Source: SIG598 sp045605025
GTDB lineage: Bacteria; Bacillota; Clostridia; Oscillospirales; Acutalibacteraceae
DNA: 64,000 bases
Assembly: GCA_045605025.1 (NCBI GenBank)
Contig: JAZUPE010000084.1
Coordinates: forward strand, 1 to 64,000
Direction of reading: 5' to 3'
Shown: positions 21,018-30,129 of the stretch, piece by piece
Layout: each line of letters starts with the position of its first letter
Position numbering within the stretch: the stretch's first letter is position 1
Translations under genes and position numbers: made by a program
The notes under the pieces: model-generated
The model's database searches: none
What the model was told of the DNA's origin: nothing
What the model saw: the letters and a program-made list of their open reading frames with translations, nothing else

Positions 21018-21723
21018 GACTCAGTTCCTTTGCAATAATCGCTTCTGCAAGAAGCAGATCAAAGGGCGTGGATATCTTCATATTGTACGGGTCACCCTTG
21101 ACCAGTCTGACTGTATGTCCCGCAAGGACGAATATTTTACAGGCATCGGTAAGCGTTTTCTTCTCCTCGTCACTCAAGGCGCTGAAATCACTTTCAAACA
21201 TACTGATCCTGAACGCCTGCGGGGTCTGCCCGTTGAACAGATCGCTTCGAACCGGTATGCTGCTGATATTCATTCCGTCGGACGAGCGGATTATCGTATC
21301 GGTAGCGGGGATAACGGTATCCGTCGCCCCAAACTCCAGAGCTGCATCAATATTTTCATCGATAATCCTCGCAGAAACAAAGGGCCGCACCGCGTCGTGG
21401 GTGATAAGAATGCTTTCGGGGGAGGAATCGGTCTTTCTGATGTCGTCGACAATGTTTACGATGCTGCCGTTCCGGTCAGTTCCGCCTTCGATGATCGTTA
21501 TGCGATCGCACTCACCGATCTCTTTGCGGAGAATGTCGTGCATGTATGAGATGTAATCCCTGACAACCGCCACGTAGATATGGTCAATGCGGCCGCACAT
21601 AAGGAATTTTTCGATTGTGTGCATAATCACAGGCTTGCCGCCGATGGAAAGAAACTGCTTGGGCATGCTTGTAATGCCCATTCTGCTTCCAATGCCTCCG
21701 GCAAGTATTCCAGCGTAAATCAT
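21010..21723 (-). CDS. tarI: TarI-like ribitol-5-phosphate cytidylyltransferase
   Basis: 237 residues of the IspD/TarI family. The CTP-binding loop LAGGIGSRMG near residues 7-16 with PKQFLSIGGKPVI just after, and ITHDAVRPFVSARI near 127-140, are family signatures. The product would be CDP-ribitol (or another CDP-polyol) for transfer to the cell wall polymer. AGGAGG sits 8 nt before the ATG. It lies between the CDP-polyol phosphotransferase gene upstream and the overlapping tarJ-like gene downstream on the same strand, which favours TarI over IspD (isoprenoid) function. Confidence 0.85.
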   Translation of the reverse strand: MIYAGILAGGIGSRMGITSMPKQFLSIGGKPVIMHTIEKFLMCGRIDHIYVAVVRDYISYMHDILRKEIGECDRITIIEGGTDRNGSIVNIVDDIRKTDSSPESILITHDAVRPFVSARIIDENIDAALEFGATDTVIPATDTIIRSSDGMNISSIPVRSDLFNGQTPQAFRISMFESDFSALSDEEKKTLTDACKIFVLAGHTVRLVKGDPYNMKISTPFDLLLAEAIIAKELSHD

Positions 21724-21772
21724 TGGGTAATCCTCCTGAATTAAAACCTTTACCTGTCACCAGGCTTTGCAT

Positions 21773-22987
21773 TTATCCGTTATCGCTGTTCCAGATGTTC
21801 TGCTGGAAGCGGCTTCCCTGATAAACTCCGTCAAATTCCTGACGGGCAAGGGCATCGCAGATTTCCGCCAGTCTTGCGGAAACGCGGTAATTACCCCGGA
21901 CAACGTAGCGATCGGAGAACACTTGCGCGCTGTCGTCAAGCCTGATCTTCCCTCTGTCAATCGCGTCGATGAGTTCTTCGGCGGTCCCGGCCTTGAAGAA
22001 CGGAATGTCCTTGAAATAATCAATATAGAAGCCCCTTCCGGCATCGTAATCATCCCAGTCGAAGCAATACAGCGCGGTAGGCTTGCCGGCAACCGCTGAT
22101 TCAAAGATGATGGCGGAATAATCGCTGACCACAAAATCGGCAAGTGCAATGAAATCAAGGCCCATGAACAGACATCCATCCTGTCTGTTGTCCGGAGATC
22201 CGGTAAAGATCCGCTCCTCTCCGCTGTGTGCCTTGATGATAAGATTGTATCTGCTATAGTCGACTGCCCGACGGACGCTGTCAAAGGCGGTTTCCATATA
22301 CTCCTCACCGTATCCTTCTCCCCGTCTGAAGGTGGGAACATACACAATGTTCTGCTTTCCGTTGTTCAGCTGGGGATAGGCGGAAATTATCGCATTTCTC
22401 GAGGCAGATGTATACTTCTCCTCTGTGAGGTAATCTATGCGAGGGAGACCTATCGGGATCATACGGGAGTGATCCATGCCGAACGCTTCCGCAAAGGGAG
22501 CTATACATTCCGGACCGGAGCAAAGGGCGCAGTCATAATTTCTGTGCATGTTCATTGCCTTTGCCAGAGCCTCGTCCCTTCCCTGAGTCAGGCCGGTTGT
22601 GGAAAGGCCGAATCGCTTGAGGCAGCCCATCGCATGCCAGATCTGAATAACCTTCAGTGTTTTCTTGTGATTGAGAAGCGATACCGGAATGCAGTAGGTG
22701 TCCACAACCGCAACTCTGGCCGTGGCAAGATGCCTCATCTGACTGAGAATATGAAATGCATACCCGATTTTTCCGCTTAGGCTTTCGGGAATCATTTTGC
22801 ACATCATAACGGTTTTATACCGTGGATAACTCTCGTTGAGTTCTTCTTCGAGCATTCTGAAATCTACCCCGGGTTCATTTCCCTGCCGACTGAGAAATAC
22901 GATTTTATCCCTGGTGGGCAAAATCTTCATAATGGCGTAAATGCAGGCCAGCACGGCCTTACACACAGCCATAAGGAATACTTTCAT
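21773..22987 (-). CDS. CDP-glycerol/CDP-ribitol phosphotransferase family protein (TagF/TarL-like)
   Basis: 404 residues of the CDP-glycerol glycerophosphotransferase family, peripheral enzymes that add polyol phosphate units to teichoic-acid-like polymers. The segment QIWHAMGCLKRFG (about 115-127) matches the conserved WHG/WHA box, and the C-terminal part has the DYSAIIFESAVAGKPTALYC block (about 288-307) including the S/D-Y-S motif and E..GKP. It is shorter than the longest TagF enzymes because it lacks their N-terminal glycosyltransferase-like extension. The N-terminal 20 residues are hydrophobic and may help membrane association. It is followed after 49 nt by the tarI-like gene, so the three genes form one operon for polymer precursor synthesis and use. 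Confidence 0.85.
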   Translation of the reverse strand: MKVFLMAVCKAVLACIYAIMKILPTRDKIVFLSRQGNEPGVDFRMLEEELNESYPRYKTVMMCKMIPESLSGKIGYAFHILSQMRHLATARVAVVDTYCIPVSLLNHKKTLKVIQIWHAMGCLKRFGLSTTGLTQGRDEALAKAMNMHRNYDCALCSGPECIAPFAEAFGMDHSRMIPIGLPRIDYLTEEKYTSASRNAIISAYPQLNNGKQNIVYVPTFRRGEGYGEEYMETAFDSVRRAVDYSRYNLIIKAHSGEERIFTGSPDNRQDGCLFMGLDFIALADFVVSDYSAIIFESAVAGKPTALYCFDWDDYDAGRGFYIDYFKDIPFFKAGTAEELIDAIDRGKIRLDDSAQVFSDRYVVRGNYRVSARLAEICDALARQEFDGVYQGSRFQQNIWNSDNG

Positions 22988-23152
22988 TGTTCTGCCCTCA
23001 TTTCGCAGATTAAAAACAATTGCTTAACTTAATAAATTTACACCATTTGCGTTTTGGTGTCAAATAAAACGTCATATGCAGAAGCAGCCTGGAGCAGCTT
23101 CGCATGACATCAATCAGGCTGCCGCAGATAAGCCTGATTGCCAGAATGAGCG

Positions 23153-24757
23153 TTATTTGTTTTTTCTGCCCCTGATCATACCTTTGAGCATCTGAATAAA
23201 ATCCCTGAACTCTGCGGTTTTGCGAAAAACTATAAAAATCGCGGCATTGGCAACAGTCAGGCAGATTACTGCCTTGATCAGGAAAGATACAAGAATACCA
23301 ATTCCCGGGATGGTGTCGACCAGACTGGCCAGCCAGAATGACAACGCTCCCGATCCTGCAACAATCGCCAGCTGCGTGAGGAACGTGCAGAAATATGTGG
23401 AAACCCGCTTCCCAAACACTCTTGAATAAAGAAGATAAGGGTCATACCACTGCATGGTGAAAAACTGGGCGAGTATGGTTGCCAGTTTAACCGCAAAGAT
23501 TCCTCGCTCGGCATTCTGACCGTTTTCACCCCACAGCACTGCCAGCAGAACCGACAGACCCACGTTTATCAGCGCCATGAAAATAGGACGGTATCTGCCC
23601 TGCACAAATAAACCATTGGAATTGCGGAACGCAGTAAGCGGATGTGAAATAGTCCCAATATAGAAATTCATGGCAACCACAGCGGCTATCGGCACGCTGA
23701 GAACATATTTCGGGCTTCCCAGCCACAGATTGATGAACGGGTTCATCAGGACGAAAAACGCCACCGTACACAGACACCCTATCCAGAACGCCATAAACTG
23801 CATTACTTTAAACGTGCGGAACTGCTTGTCCTTGTCCGAAGTCGCCACCAGATTACCAATGCTGGGAGTAGCTGAATTATAGAACTGATTGACCAGCGCA
23901 GCCGTCCTGGTTGTAACCAGCGTGTAGTTGCCCATAAGGCCAACATATGCCGTGCCGAACATTGCGGAAATGATCACGCTGTCCACCGAGCGCATAATGG
24001 CGTTGCATATCTTATATATCATCAGCGACCGCACATCTTTGAAAATGCGCTTCTGTTCTTCCTTTGGAAGCTTTGCATCCTTGTATCTGTCAATCTCCGG
24101 ATATCGCTTTGCTGCGACAACGGATACTACGTAATTCTGCGCTCTGGTGATGACAATGCCGGCAATAAGATAGGTTATAAAGCGCGGAGTAGGATCGAGA
24201 ACATCTTTCAGCGCAATGAGTATAAACGCTTCAATGGCCACTCTCACAATGCTTCCGAAAATATTCACCACAGAGATGTACCGCCGCTCCTGATGGGCGG
24301 TAAGGAGCGTGGATTTGTATACCAGCAGATAGGATACCGCTGAATTGACAACATACAGCAGATATATCAGTGACAGATGGTCTTCGATCTCGGGCGGAAT
24401 GTTCTTCACTATCAGGTCAAGAACCGGCAGGATCAAACATCCGGCTCCGAAAATCACCGCAGCAACAACCTGATATGCCCGTTTGTAGAAGTTCATCAGC
24501 TGCGCAATCTTTTCGTTGTCCTTGACCGCCACCGGTTTGTACATGGCGTAGGTTATCGCGCTGGAAACACCAAGTTCCGCAAGAGACAGAGCCGATAGTA
24601 TGTCGGTAAACAGGCCCGATACACCCGTGTATTCCACTCCCAGCACCCGGATAAACAGCGAGCGCATTACAAAGCCGAGCAGGAACGTGATGAACTTCTC
24701 TCCAAACCCGGCAGCAGTATTGAGAAGTGTATTGGTTTTTCTGGACTTCTCAGCCAC
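23153..24757 (-). CDS. Polysaccharide flippase (Wzx/MviN-type, MOP superfamily)
   Basis: 534 residues with about 12-14 hydrophobic segments and the start NTLLNTAAGFGEKFITFLLG typical of polysaccharide biosynthesis exporters. It moves lipid-linked repeat units across the membrane. The start chosen is GTG at 24757: GGAGG at 24770-24766 lies 8 nt before it, whereas a TTG five codons upstream would contain the ribosome binding site. A consensus promoter is 70-100 nt upstream. The downstream 165-nt gap to the phosphotransferase gene holds only weak hairpins (23041-23060 and 23112-23138), so co-transcription is likely. Confidence 0.87.
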   Translation of the reverse strand: MAEKSRKTNTLLNTAAGFGEKFITFLLGFVMRSLFIRVLGVEYTGVSGLFTDILSALSLAELGVSSAITYAMYKPVAVKDNEKIAQLMNFYKRAYQVVAAVIFGAGCLILPVLDLIVKNIPPEIEDHLSLIYLLYVVNSAVSYLLVYKSTLLTAHQERRYISVVNIFGSIVRVAIEAFILIALKDVLDPTPRFITYLIAGIVITRAQNYVVSVVAAKRYPEIDRYKDAKLPKEEQKRIFKDVRSLMIYKICNAIMRSVDSVIISAMFGTAYVGLMGNYTLVTTRTAALVNQFYNSATPSIGNLVATSDKDKQFRTFKVMQFMAFWIGCLCTVAFFVLMNPFINLWLGSPKYVLSVPIAAVVAMNFYIGTISHPLTAFRNSNGLFVQGRYRPIFMALINVGLSVLLAVLWGENGQNAERGIFAVKLATILAQFFTMQWYDPYLLYSRVFGKRVSTYFCTFLTQLAIVAGSGALSFWLASLVDTIPGIGILVSFLIKAVICLTVANAAIFIVFRKTAEFRDFIQMLKGMIRGRKNK

Positions 24758-24825
24758 TTGAAGTGCCTCCAAATCAGAATAAATTCAGACTGCGAACAAT
24801 GCTGTCCTGCAGAGTACCCTCGCCA

Positions 24826-24855
24826 TTATATACCCATTCCATCCCCCGTGTCAAA
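24826..24855 (-). promoter_or_regulatory. Consensus sigma-A promoter for the flippase operon
   Basis: Minus strand TTGACA (24855-24850), 18-nt spacer, TATAAT (24831-24826). Both hexamers are perfect. It lies about 70 nt upstream of the GTG at 24757 and diverges from the plus-strand promoter at 24901. Confidence 0.8.
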
Positions 24856-24900
24856 TTGCAGACAGCGTGCCGCCGGCATGATTTGCGGACATTTTATCAG

Positions 24901-24929
24901 TTGACGATTCGCACTGCCTGGAGTATAGT
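24901..24929 (+). promoter_or_regulatory. Sigma-A promoter for the second surface-polymer operon
   Basis: Plus strand TTGACG (24901-24906), 17-nt spacer, TATAGT (24924-24929): 5 of 6 in each box. The leader to the ATG at 25015 is about 80 nt. Confidence 0.65.
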
Positions 24930-25014
24930 AATATAAGTTGTAATGTTATTGTATATGGCTTTGACAACCTCTCCCTGATGAACAAATAAGACTTCTGTAC
25001 CGGATGGTGATATT

Positions 25015-25713
25015 ATGAATGTAGCGCTCATTATAGCCGGCGGCATCGGAGCCCGCATGCAGATGAGCTCTCCGAAACAGTTTATGTCTGTTAACGGAAA
25101 GCCGGTAATCGCGTACACAATGGAAGCGTTCCAGCGCAACGACAGCATTGACGTTATTGCGGTAGTGTGTCTGGAGGGCTGGGAGGACATTCTGTGGTCC
25201 TATGCAAAGAAATATAATATCTCCAAGCTCAAATGGGTCACCAATGGCGGTGATTCCGGTTTCCATTCTCTGCGCAACGGCATGCTTCTCCTCAAAAAGC
25301 ACTGCAGCCCCGATGATATCATTCTCATCCATGATGCTGTCAGACCTCTTGTGAGTGATGATATAATCAACGCCAACATCGCCGGTGTCAAACAGTACGG
25401 CACAGCCATCACCGTTGTTCCTGCCACCGAAGCGCTGCTTTATTCCGAGGATGGCGAGATCTCCGGCAAGGTGGTTGACCGCAGTCTCATCTGGAGAACA
25501 CAGACGCCCCAGAGTCTGCGCTTGTCTCATTTTATAAAAGCACACGAGGAAGCGCTCGCAAGGGGCATCACTGATACCGTCGCAACCTGCACCCTGCTCA
25601 TCGAGCTGGGCGAGGAAGTACACTTTGTTTTCGGTGAGGGCACCAATTTCAAGATCACCTGCAGGGAGGACCTCGGTCTTCTCAAGGCTTACATTGATGC
25701 CAAGAACCTGTAA
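25015..25713 (+). CDS. Second IspD/TarI-family cytidylyltransferase
   Basis: 232 residues with the nucleotide-binding loop IIAGGIGARMQMSSPKQFM (residues 6-24) and LIHDAVRPLVSDDI (about 103-116). It resembles the cytidylyltransferases that sit in front of epimerase/dehydratase and LicD genes in clostridial capsule loci, so it probably makes a CDP-activated polyol or sugar-acid phosphate different from that of the tarI-like gene at 21010. A housekeeping IspD role (CDP-methylerythritol) cannot be excluded from sequence alone, but the neighbours argue for wall polymer synthesis. The ribosome binding site is weak (GGATGGTG). The next gene begins 44 nt downstream. Confidence 0.78.
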   Translation: MNVALIIAGGIGARMQMSSPKQFMSVNGKPVIAYTMEAFQRNDSIDVIAVVCLEGWEDILWSYAKKYNISKLKWVTNGGDSGFHSLRNGMLLLKKHCSPDDIILIHDAVRPLVSDDIINANIAGVKQYGTAITVVPATEALLYSEDGEISGKVVDRSLIWRTQTPQSLRLSHFIKAHEEALARGITDTVATCTLLIELGEEVHFVFGEGTNFKITCREDLGLLKAYIDAKNL

Positions 25714-25757
25714 GTCTGCCTTAGCTTCCAATTTCTATGCCAAAGGATTGAACAGGA

Positions 25758-26804
25758 ATGCTTGATGTAAATAACCCCCTGTATCTGGACGATCTGTCAG
25801 CTGCCGCTGCGTATGCGGATTTTGATGACGTCTCTGTGCTGATCACCGGCGCAACGGGACTTGTCGGGTCGTTCCTTGTTGACGCTCTTGCCATGCGCAA
25901 TAAGAATGCGGGCAAAAACGTAAAGATCTACGCCATGAGCCGCCGGCTGGAAAGACTGAAGACACGTTTTTCCTACTGTACAGACGCACACAACGTCCAT
26001 CTGGCTGCTCAGGATGTCTGTCAGCCCCTGGACAAGAGTATCAGATACGACTATATCATCCACACCGCCAGCAACGCCGACCCGGGAACCTATGCCCGCT
26101 ATCCGGTGGAAACGGTTCTTACCAACGTAACCGGAACCGCCAACATGCTGGATTACGCCAGAAGTGCCGGCGGAACCCGCGTGCTGTTCACTTCCACCAT
26201 GGAGGTATACGGCTCCATCCCGGATTCGGACAGCTTTTCCGAGGAGCAGTACGGTCTGATTGATTTCAACCAGATCCGCTCCGGATATCCGGAAAGCAAG
26301 CGTACTGCTGAAATTCTCTGCCGCAGCTACGGGCAGGAATACGGAGTCGACACCGTCATCGCCCGTCTGGGATATATCTACGGCCCATCCATGACCGCTG
26401 ATGACAACAAAGTCATCGCCCAGTTTATCAACAAGGCTCTCGCCAAAGAAAATATAGTGCTGAAAAGCAAAGGCGAACAGCTTCGATCCTACTGCTATAT
26501 TGCCGATGCCGCTGCAGGAATTCTATGCGTACTCACCCGCGGCGCGGGCGGCAGTGCCTACAACATTGCCAACAGGAACTCCACAACGACCATCGCTCAG
26601 ATGGCGCAGATGGCCGCCGACCAGACAAACAGCTGTGTTGTCTTTGATATTCCCGACGAAATGGAACGCCGTGGTTTTTCAAAGCCCCAGAACGCGGTTC
26701 TTGACGAGACTGCCCTGCGCGCCCTCGGCTGGACAGACCGCTACACTATGGAACAGGGCTTCGAGCGCACGGTACGCATCCTGAGCGAAAGCTGCTCCGG
26801 ATAG
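25758..26804 (+). CDS. NAD-dependent epimerase/dehydratase (extended SDR)
   Basis: 348 residues. Rossmann motif LITGATGLVGSF near residues 28-39, an active-site Ser/Thr region LFTSTMEVYGS, and the catalytic YxxxK as YPESK near 174-178 place it in the extended short-chain dehydrogenase family that converts nucleotide sugars. GYIYGP follows, also typical. It probably acts on the CDP-linked or related intermediate made by the preceding cytidylyltransferase; the substrate cannot be read from the sequence. Lies in a tight plus-strand operon: 44 nt after the cytidylyltransferase gene and 60 nt before licD. Confidence 0.85.
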   Translation: MLDVNNPLYLDDLSAAAAYADFDDVSVLITGATGLVGSFLVDALAMRNKNAGKNVKIYAMSRRLERLKTRFSYCTDAHNVHLAAQDVCQPLDKSIRYDYIIHTASNADPGTYARYPVETVLTNVTGTANMLDYARSAGGTRVLFTSTMEVYGSIPDSDSFSEEQYGLIDFNQIRSGYPESKRTAEILCRSYGQEYGVDTVIARLGYIYGPSMTADDNKVIAQFINKALAKENIVLKSKGEQLRSYCYIADAAAGILCVLTRGAGGSAYNIANRNSTTTIAQMAQMAADQTNSCVVFDIPDEMERRGFSKPQNAVLDETALRALGWTDRYTMEQGFERTVRILSESCSG

Positions 26805-26864
26805 GGCAGAGGCTGCCCGGACGGCGCTCTATTCACGTTCACCACTCAAAGGAGAAAAATCATC

Positions 26865-28787
26865 ATGCACGAATTAATCACTGATGAATATACCGCGTTA
26901 TCTGCACAGTATAAACAGCATATAAAAATTTACAAGCTGGTCAGACCTTACCGTAACCACTACATCGTGATGACCGATGAAAGTCCGGTTTTTGCCTCTG
27001 CAGCAAAGACCTTTTCTGCGGTAAAGCCCTCTGTGGGTAAATTCAAAGCGCAGTGCACCGAAGTTTCCATGGATTCGGTCGCGTCGTTCAAAGCTCCGGG
27101 CAAAAAGCAGGATACCTCGCTGTTTATGGCCTTTGCCGATTCTCTGGAGAAAAAATACGAAACCGCGGCTGCAGCCGACCGTTTCATCACAGCGCTGGAC
27201 AAGTTCCTTTCCGGAATGAAGGCATACAAGGATTCCCGCTGCGCCGTATGCGTGACCGTACCTATGCCTCAGCGCCTTGAAGGCGGTGTTCTCAAGCTGG
27301 CCGAAAGAGAATATCTGGCATATCTTGCCGCAAACCGTGATAATCCTCACGCCGGTTTTGTGCAGAGGATTGTTGACCTCTGCCGCAACAGATGCCGCAA
27401 CGACGATCTGAACATCGTGCTGTATTTCTTCGATAACATCATCGGTCCGGATTGTTCGTCCATATCCATGGACGGTCTTGATCCCGCCGGGATAGTCAGC
27501 GAGGCAATGAGCTCCGGAATGGTCTCTGTCAGCGACGAGGATTACAGCTCTTACTTCGGCTGCACATATATCCGCGACGTTTACGCCGCCGTGCTGTACG
27601 GCATGCCCAAGGTCAAAAAGGGTCATATATACAACGTCTCCACGCTGCACATTTCAAAGGCCGACATGAAGCTCGCCCTTGCAAAGGCTCACAGCGACCG
27701 GCTCGGGCTTTCCTGCAGCAGAAAATCAGGCCTCAGCCCGTCCCACACCGGTCTTGATCAGCTCAAATTCAACTCTCTTTTCTTCAGCTCCGGCGGATTT
27801 GAGGGAAATGTCGACACCGAGGAGTTCATGTATCGCCTGGGCTGCATCTGCATCGACAGGGAATACGACATGGGCCGCATGCTTGAGGTTTACAACGGCA
27901 AGCTGAGCAGAGTAAAAGCCGTTGAGTTCAGTATGCTCAAGAAGTTCGACGAAATCTGCCGCAAGCATAACATCCAGTATTTTGTCGCAGCCGGAACCCT
28001 TTTGGGCGCTGTGCGTCACCACGACGTCATCCCATGGGACGATGATTTTGATATCGGCATGCTTCGCGAGGACTACATAAAGCTCTGTAAGGTACTGGAT
28101 TCCGAACTTCCGGAGGATTATATCTTCTCCCATCCCGGAAACGGCAGCAAGAGCGAATACTGGATCGATAAGATTCGTCTGCGCGAAACCTATTACACCA
28201 CTCAGTATTTTGATAATTTCACCATTCCCAACGGTGTCTTTCTGGATATCTTCGTTTATGACAAGACCTCCGACAATAAGAAAAAGCAGTACCGGCACAT
28301 TCTTTCCATCAACGCCATTGCGCTGATGATCAGCACCAAATGGACCGGCGCTCCACGCCCCGGCAGACATTACAAACTCTCCAGATTCATGCTTCCGTTC
28401 CTCAAACTGGTTCCGATGAAATTCCTCCATTGGCTGTTTGACCGGAACGCCGCCAAATACGGAAAGCTCAAGAACTGCAAATACGTGGTTGACACTGTCG
28501 GACTTAACATCGGCAAGGGTGCATTCCCGCTGGACTGTGTCAACGAGGTGATTTACACCGACTTCCTTGGTATGCAGGTGCCTATCCCCAAGAATTATGT
28601 GGGGTATCTGTCTCATTTCTACAGCAAGGACTATATGTCCCTGCCCCCGGTTTCATCCCGTGTTTCCGGTCACAGTTTCAGGCGGCTGGACTTTGGTGAA
28701 TATCTTTATTCCGACGAATACACCGGTGTCATCCCGCGCATTGACATACGCGGTGAGCTATACGAAATTCCTACGGACAATAAATAA
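26865..28787 (+). CDS. LicD-family protein with a long unassigned N-terminal domain
   Basis: 640 residues. The C-terminal part from about residue 345 is a LicD nucleotidyltransferase-fold domain: GTLLGAVRHHDVIPWDDDFD near 376-395 holds the catalytic acidic cluster (WDDDFD). LicD enzymes move phosphocholine or another phosphate-linked group onto teichoic acid or capsule sugars. The first ~340 residues (from MHELITDEYTAL) do not match a family I know; they are soluble, with no signal peptide or membrane span, and contain short alpha/beta stretches and a segment SISMDGLDPAGIVSEAMSSG. A perfect AAAGGAG lies 9 nt before the ATG. The gene follows the cytidylyltransferase and epimerase genes, whose product it may transfer. 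Confidence 0.83.
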   Translation: MHELITDEYTALSAQYKQHIKIYKLVRPYRNHYIVMTDESPVFASAAKTFSAVKPSVGKFKAQCTEVSMDSVASFKAPGKKQDTSLFMAFADSLEKKYETAAAADRFITALDKFLSGMKAYKDSRCAVCVTVPMPQRLEGGVLKLAEREYLAYLAANRDNPHAGFVQRIVDLCRNRCRNDDLNIVLYFFDNIIGPDCSSISMDGLDPAGIVSEAMSSGMVSVSDEDYSSYFGCTYIRDVYAAVLYGMPKVKKGHIYNVSTLHISKADMKLALAKAHSDRLGLSCSRKSGLSPSHTGLDQLKFNSLFFSSGGFEGNVDTEEFMYRLGCICIDREYDMGRMLEVYNGKLSRVKAVEFSMLKKFDEICRKHNIQYFVAAGTLLGAVRHHDVIPWDDDFDIGMLREDYIKLCKVLDSELPEDYIFSHPGNGSKSEYWIDKIRLRETYYTTQYFDNFTIPNGVFLDIFVYDKTSDNKKKQYRHILSINAIALMISTKWTGAPRPGRHYKLSRFMLPFLKLVPMKFLHWLFDRNAAKYGKLKNCKYVVDTVGLNIGKGAFPLDCVNEVIYTDFLGMQVPIPKNYVGYLSHFYSKDYMSLPPVSSRVSGHSFRRLDFGEYLYSDEYTGVIPRIDIRGELYEIPTDNK

Positions 28788-28874
28788 ATACGATGTGATA
28801 ATGCCGGGCAGTTTTTTTGCCTGGCATTGTTGCGTCTGCTGCCCTTTATATGTTTATGCAAGGAGAATGTATCG

Positions 28875-29972
28875 ATGAAAACCACGCCGTCATTGACAGA
28901 CAATCCGCTGTATCGTAAAGGAGAATATCAGGATGGCAACGGCAGGGATTATTTTTTTGACAATGCAAAGTTTATTCTTATTGTTCTGGTGGTAATAGCA
29001 CACTTTATCGAGCCGCTGCAATCCTCTGCTGTGGAAGTAAAAATCCCATTGGCAAAGTATCTCTGGCGTGTAATCAACACCCTGCACATGCCGTGTATGC
29101 TGTTTATCTCCGGCTATTTTGCAAAGGGATACACAAAAAACAAAAGCGGACACCTGAATGTGCAGAGAGTGTTTACATATACGGTTCTCTATACGTTCGC
29201 CCAGACAGCAATGATTGCCTACGCAGTGCTGGTTGCGGAAACCCCATTTTCAGATGTAAGCTTTTTTGAACCGCAGACCGGATTGTGGTATCTGCAGGTT
29301 CTTCTGCTGTGGCATCTTGTTCTTCCTGTCATTGACAGGTTTGATCCGAAATACGCTATGGCAGGCGTTGTGATTATGGGTCTGCTGGTCGGTTATGATC
29401 ACGGAGCCGGTACGTTTATGTCCATGTCCCGTGCCATATCTCACTTTCCGTTCTTTATGGCAGGCTACTACTTCAAGAAAGAGCATCTGGAAGTGTTCTA
29501 CAGCCGCAAGTTCAAGCGTTATGCCCCTATCGCTCTTGCGGTTGTGCTGGCGGCGTTTTATTTTCTCCTTCCCTTCGGCATCGGTAAACTGCCCGGATCA
29601 AAGACCAACTACTGGAATCTGTCGTTCCTTGGTGAGACCTCTCCGCTCATCTGGTGGGGCGCAAGGCTTTTCAGCTACGTATCTTCGGTTTTACTCATCT
29701 TTGGCTTTCTCTGCTTTGTGCCGCGCTCGTGGACATTCTTTACCAGATTTGGCGCAAGAACTCTTCAGGTGTATATCATCCACCTGTTCCTGTTCCGCAT
29801 GATTTGCGACTTTGAGCTGTGGGCACCGTTCAATTCCGTGGTCGGCTTGTTTGCTCTGATCGGGATCGCAATAATAACTGCGCTGATCCTTTCTCTGAAG
29901 ATATTTTCCTGCCCGTTCACCTTGCTCCAATCCATAAATATCAAGGAACTCCTCAGAAAAGATAATAACTGA
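28875..29972 (+). CDS. Acyltransferase 3 family membrane protein
   Basis: 365 residues with about ten hydrophobic spans. The opening DYFFDNAKFILIVLVVIAHF is the usual first segment of acyltransferase-3 proteins, which add acetyl or succinyl groups to exported polysaccharides; the conserved His is in VIAHF. RDGR-type loops are not obvious. The ATG at 28875 is preferred because AGGAG (28861-28865) lies 9 nt before it; an upstream in-frame start at 28827 has no ribosome binding site. It is last in the plus-strand polymer operon and ends before a bidirectional terminator, so the surface polymer is probably O-acylated. Confidence 0.83.
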   Translation: MKTTPSLTDNPLYRKGEYQDGNGRDYFFDNAKFILIVLVVIAHFIEPLQSSAVEVKIPLAKYLWRVINTLHMPCMLFISGYFAKGYTKNKSGHLNVQRVFTYTVLYTFAQTAMIAYAVLVAETPFSDVSFFEPQTGLWYLQVLLLWHLVLPVIDRFDPKYAMAGVVIMGLLVGYDHGAGTFMSMSRAISHFPFFMAGYYFKKEHLEVFYSRKFKRYAPIALAVVLAAFYFLLPFGIGKLPGSKTNYWNLSFLGETSPLIWWGARLFSYVSSVLLIFGFLCFVPRSWTFFTRFGARTLQVYIIHLFLFRMICDFELWAPFNSVVGLFALIGIAIITALILSLKIFSCPFTLLQSINIKELLRKDNN

Positions 29973-30050
29973 CGACAGAACCGCATCATGGTTCTCCGTT
30001 TTGCGTATGCGTTCTGCTTTCGCCGGCAGCCGCCAGTGATTCATTATACG

Positions 30051-30100
30051 AAAAACCTCCGATTGCGGTGTTGATCCCGCCGCAATCGGAGGCCTTCTTT
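30051..30100. terminator. Bidirectional terminator between convergent operons
   Basis: Perfect 13-bp stem: CCTCCGATTGCGG (30056-30068) and CCGCAATCGGAGG (30080-30092), with AAAAA before and CCTTCTTTT after, so it can stop transcription from both sides. Confidence 0.88.
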
Positions 30101-30129
30101 TCGCAGGCTAAGTTCAGCACCTCTGTGCT

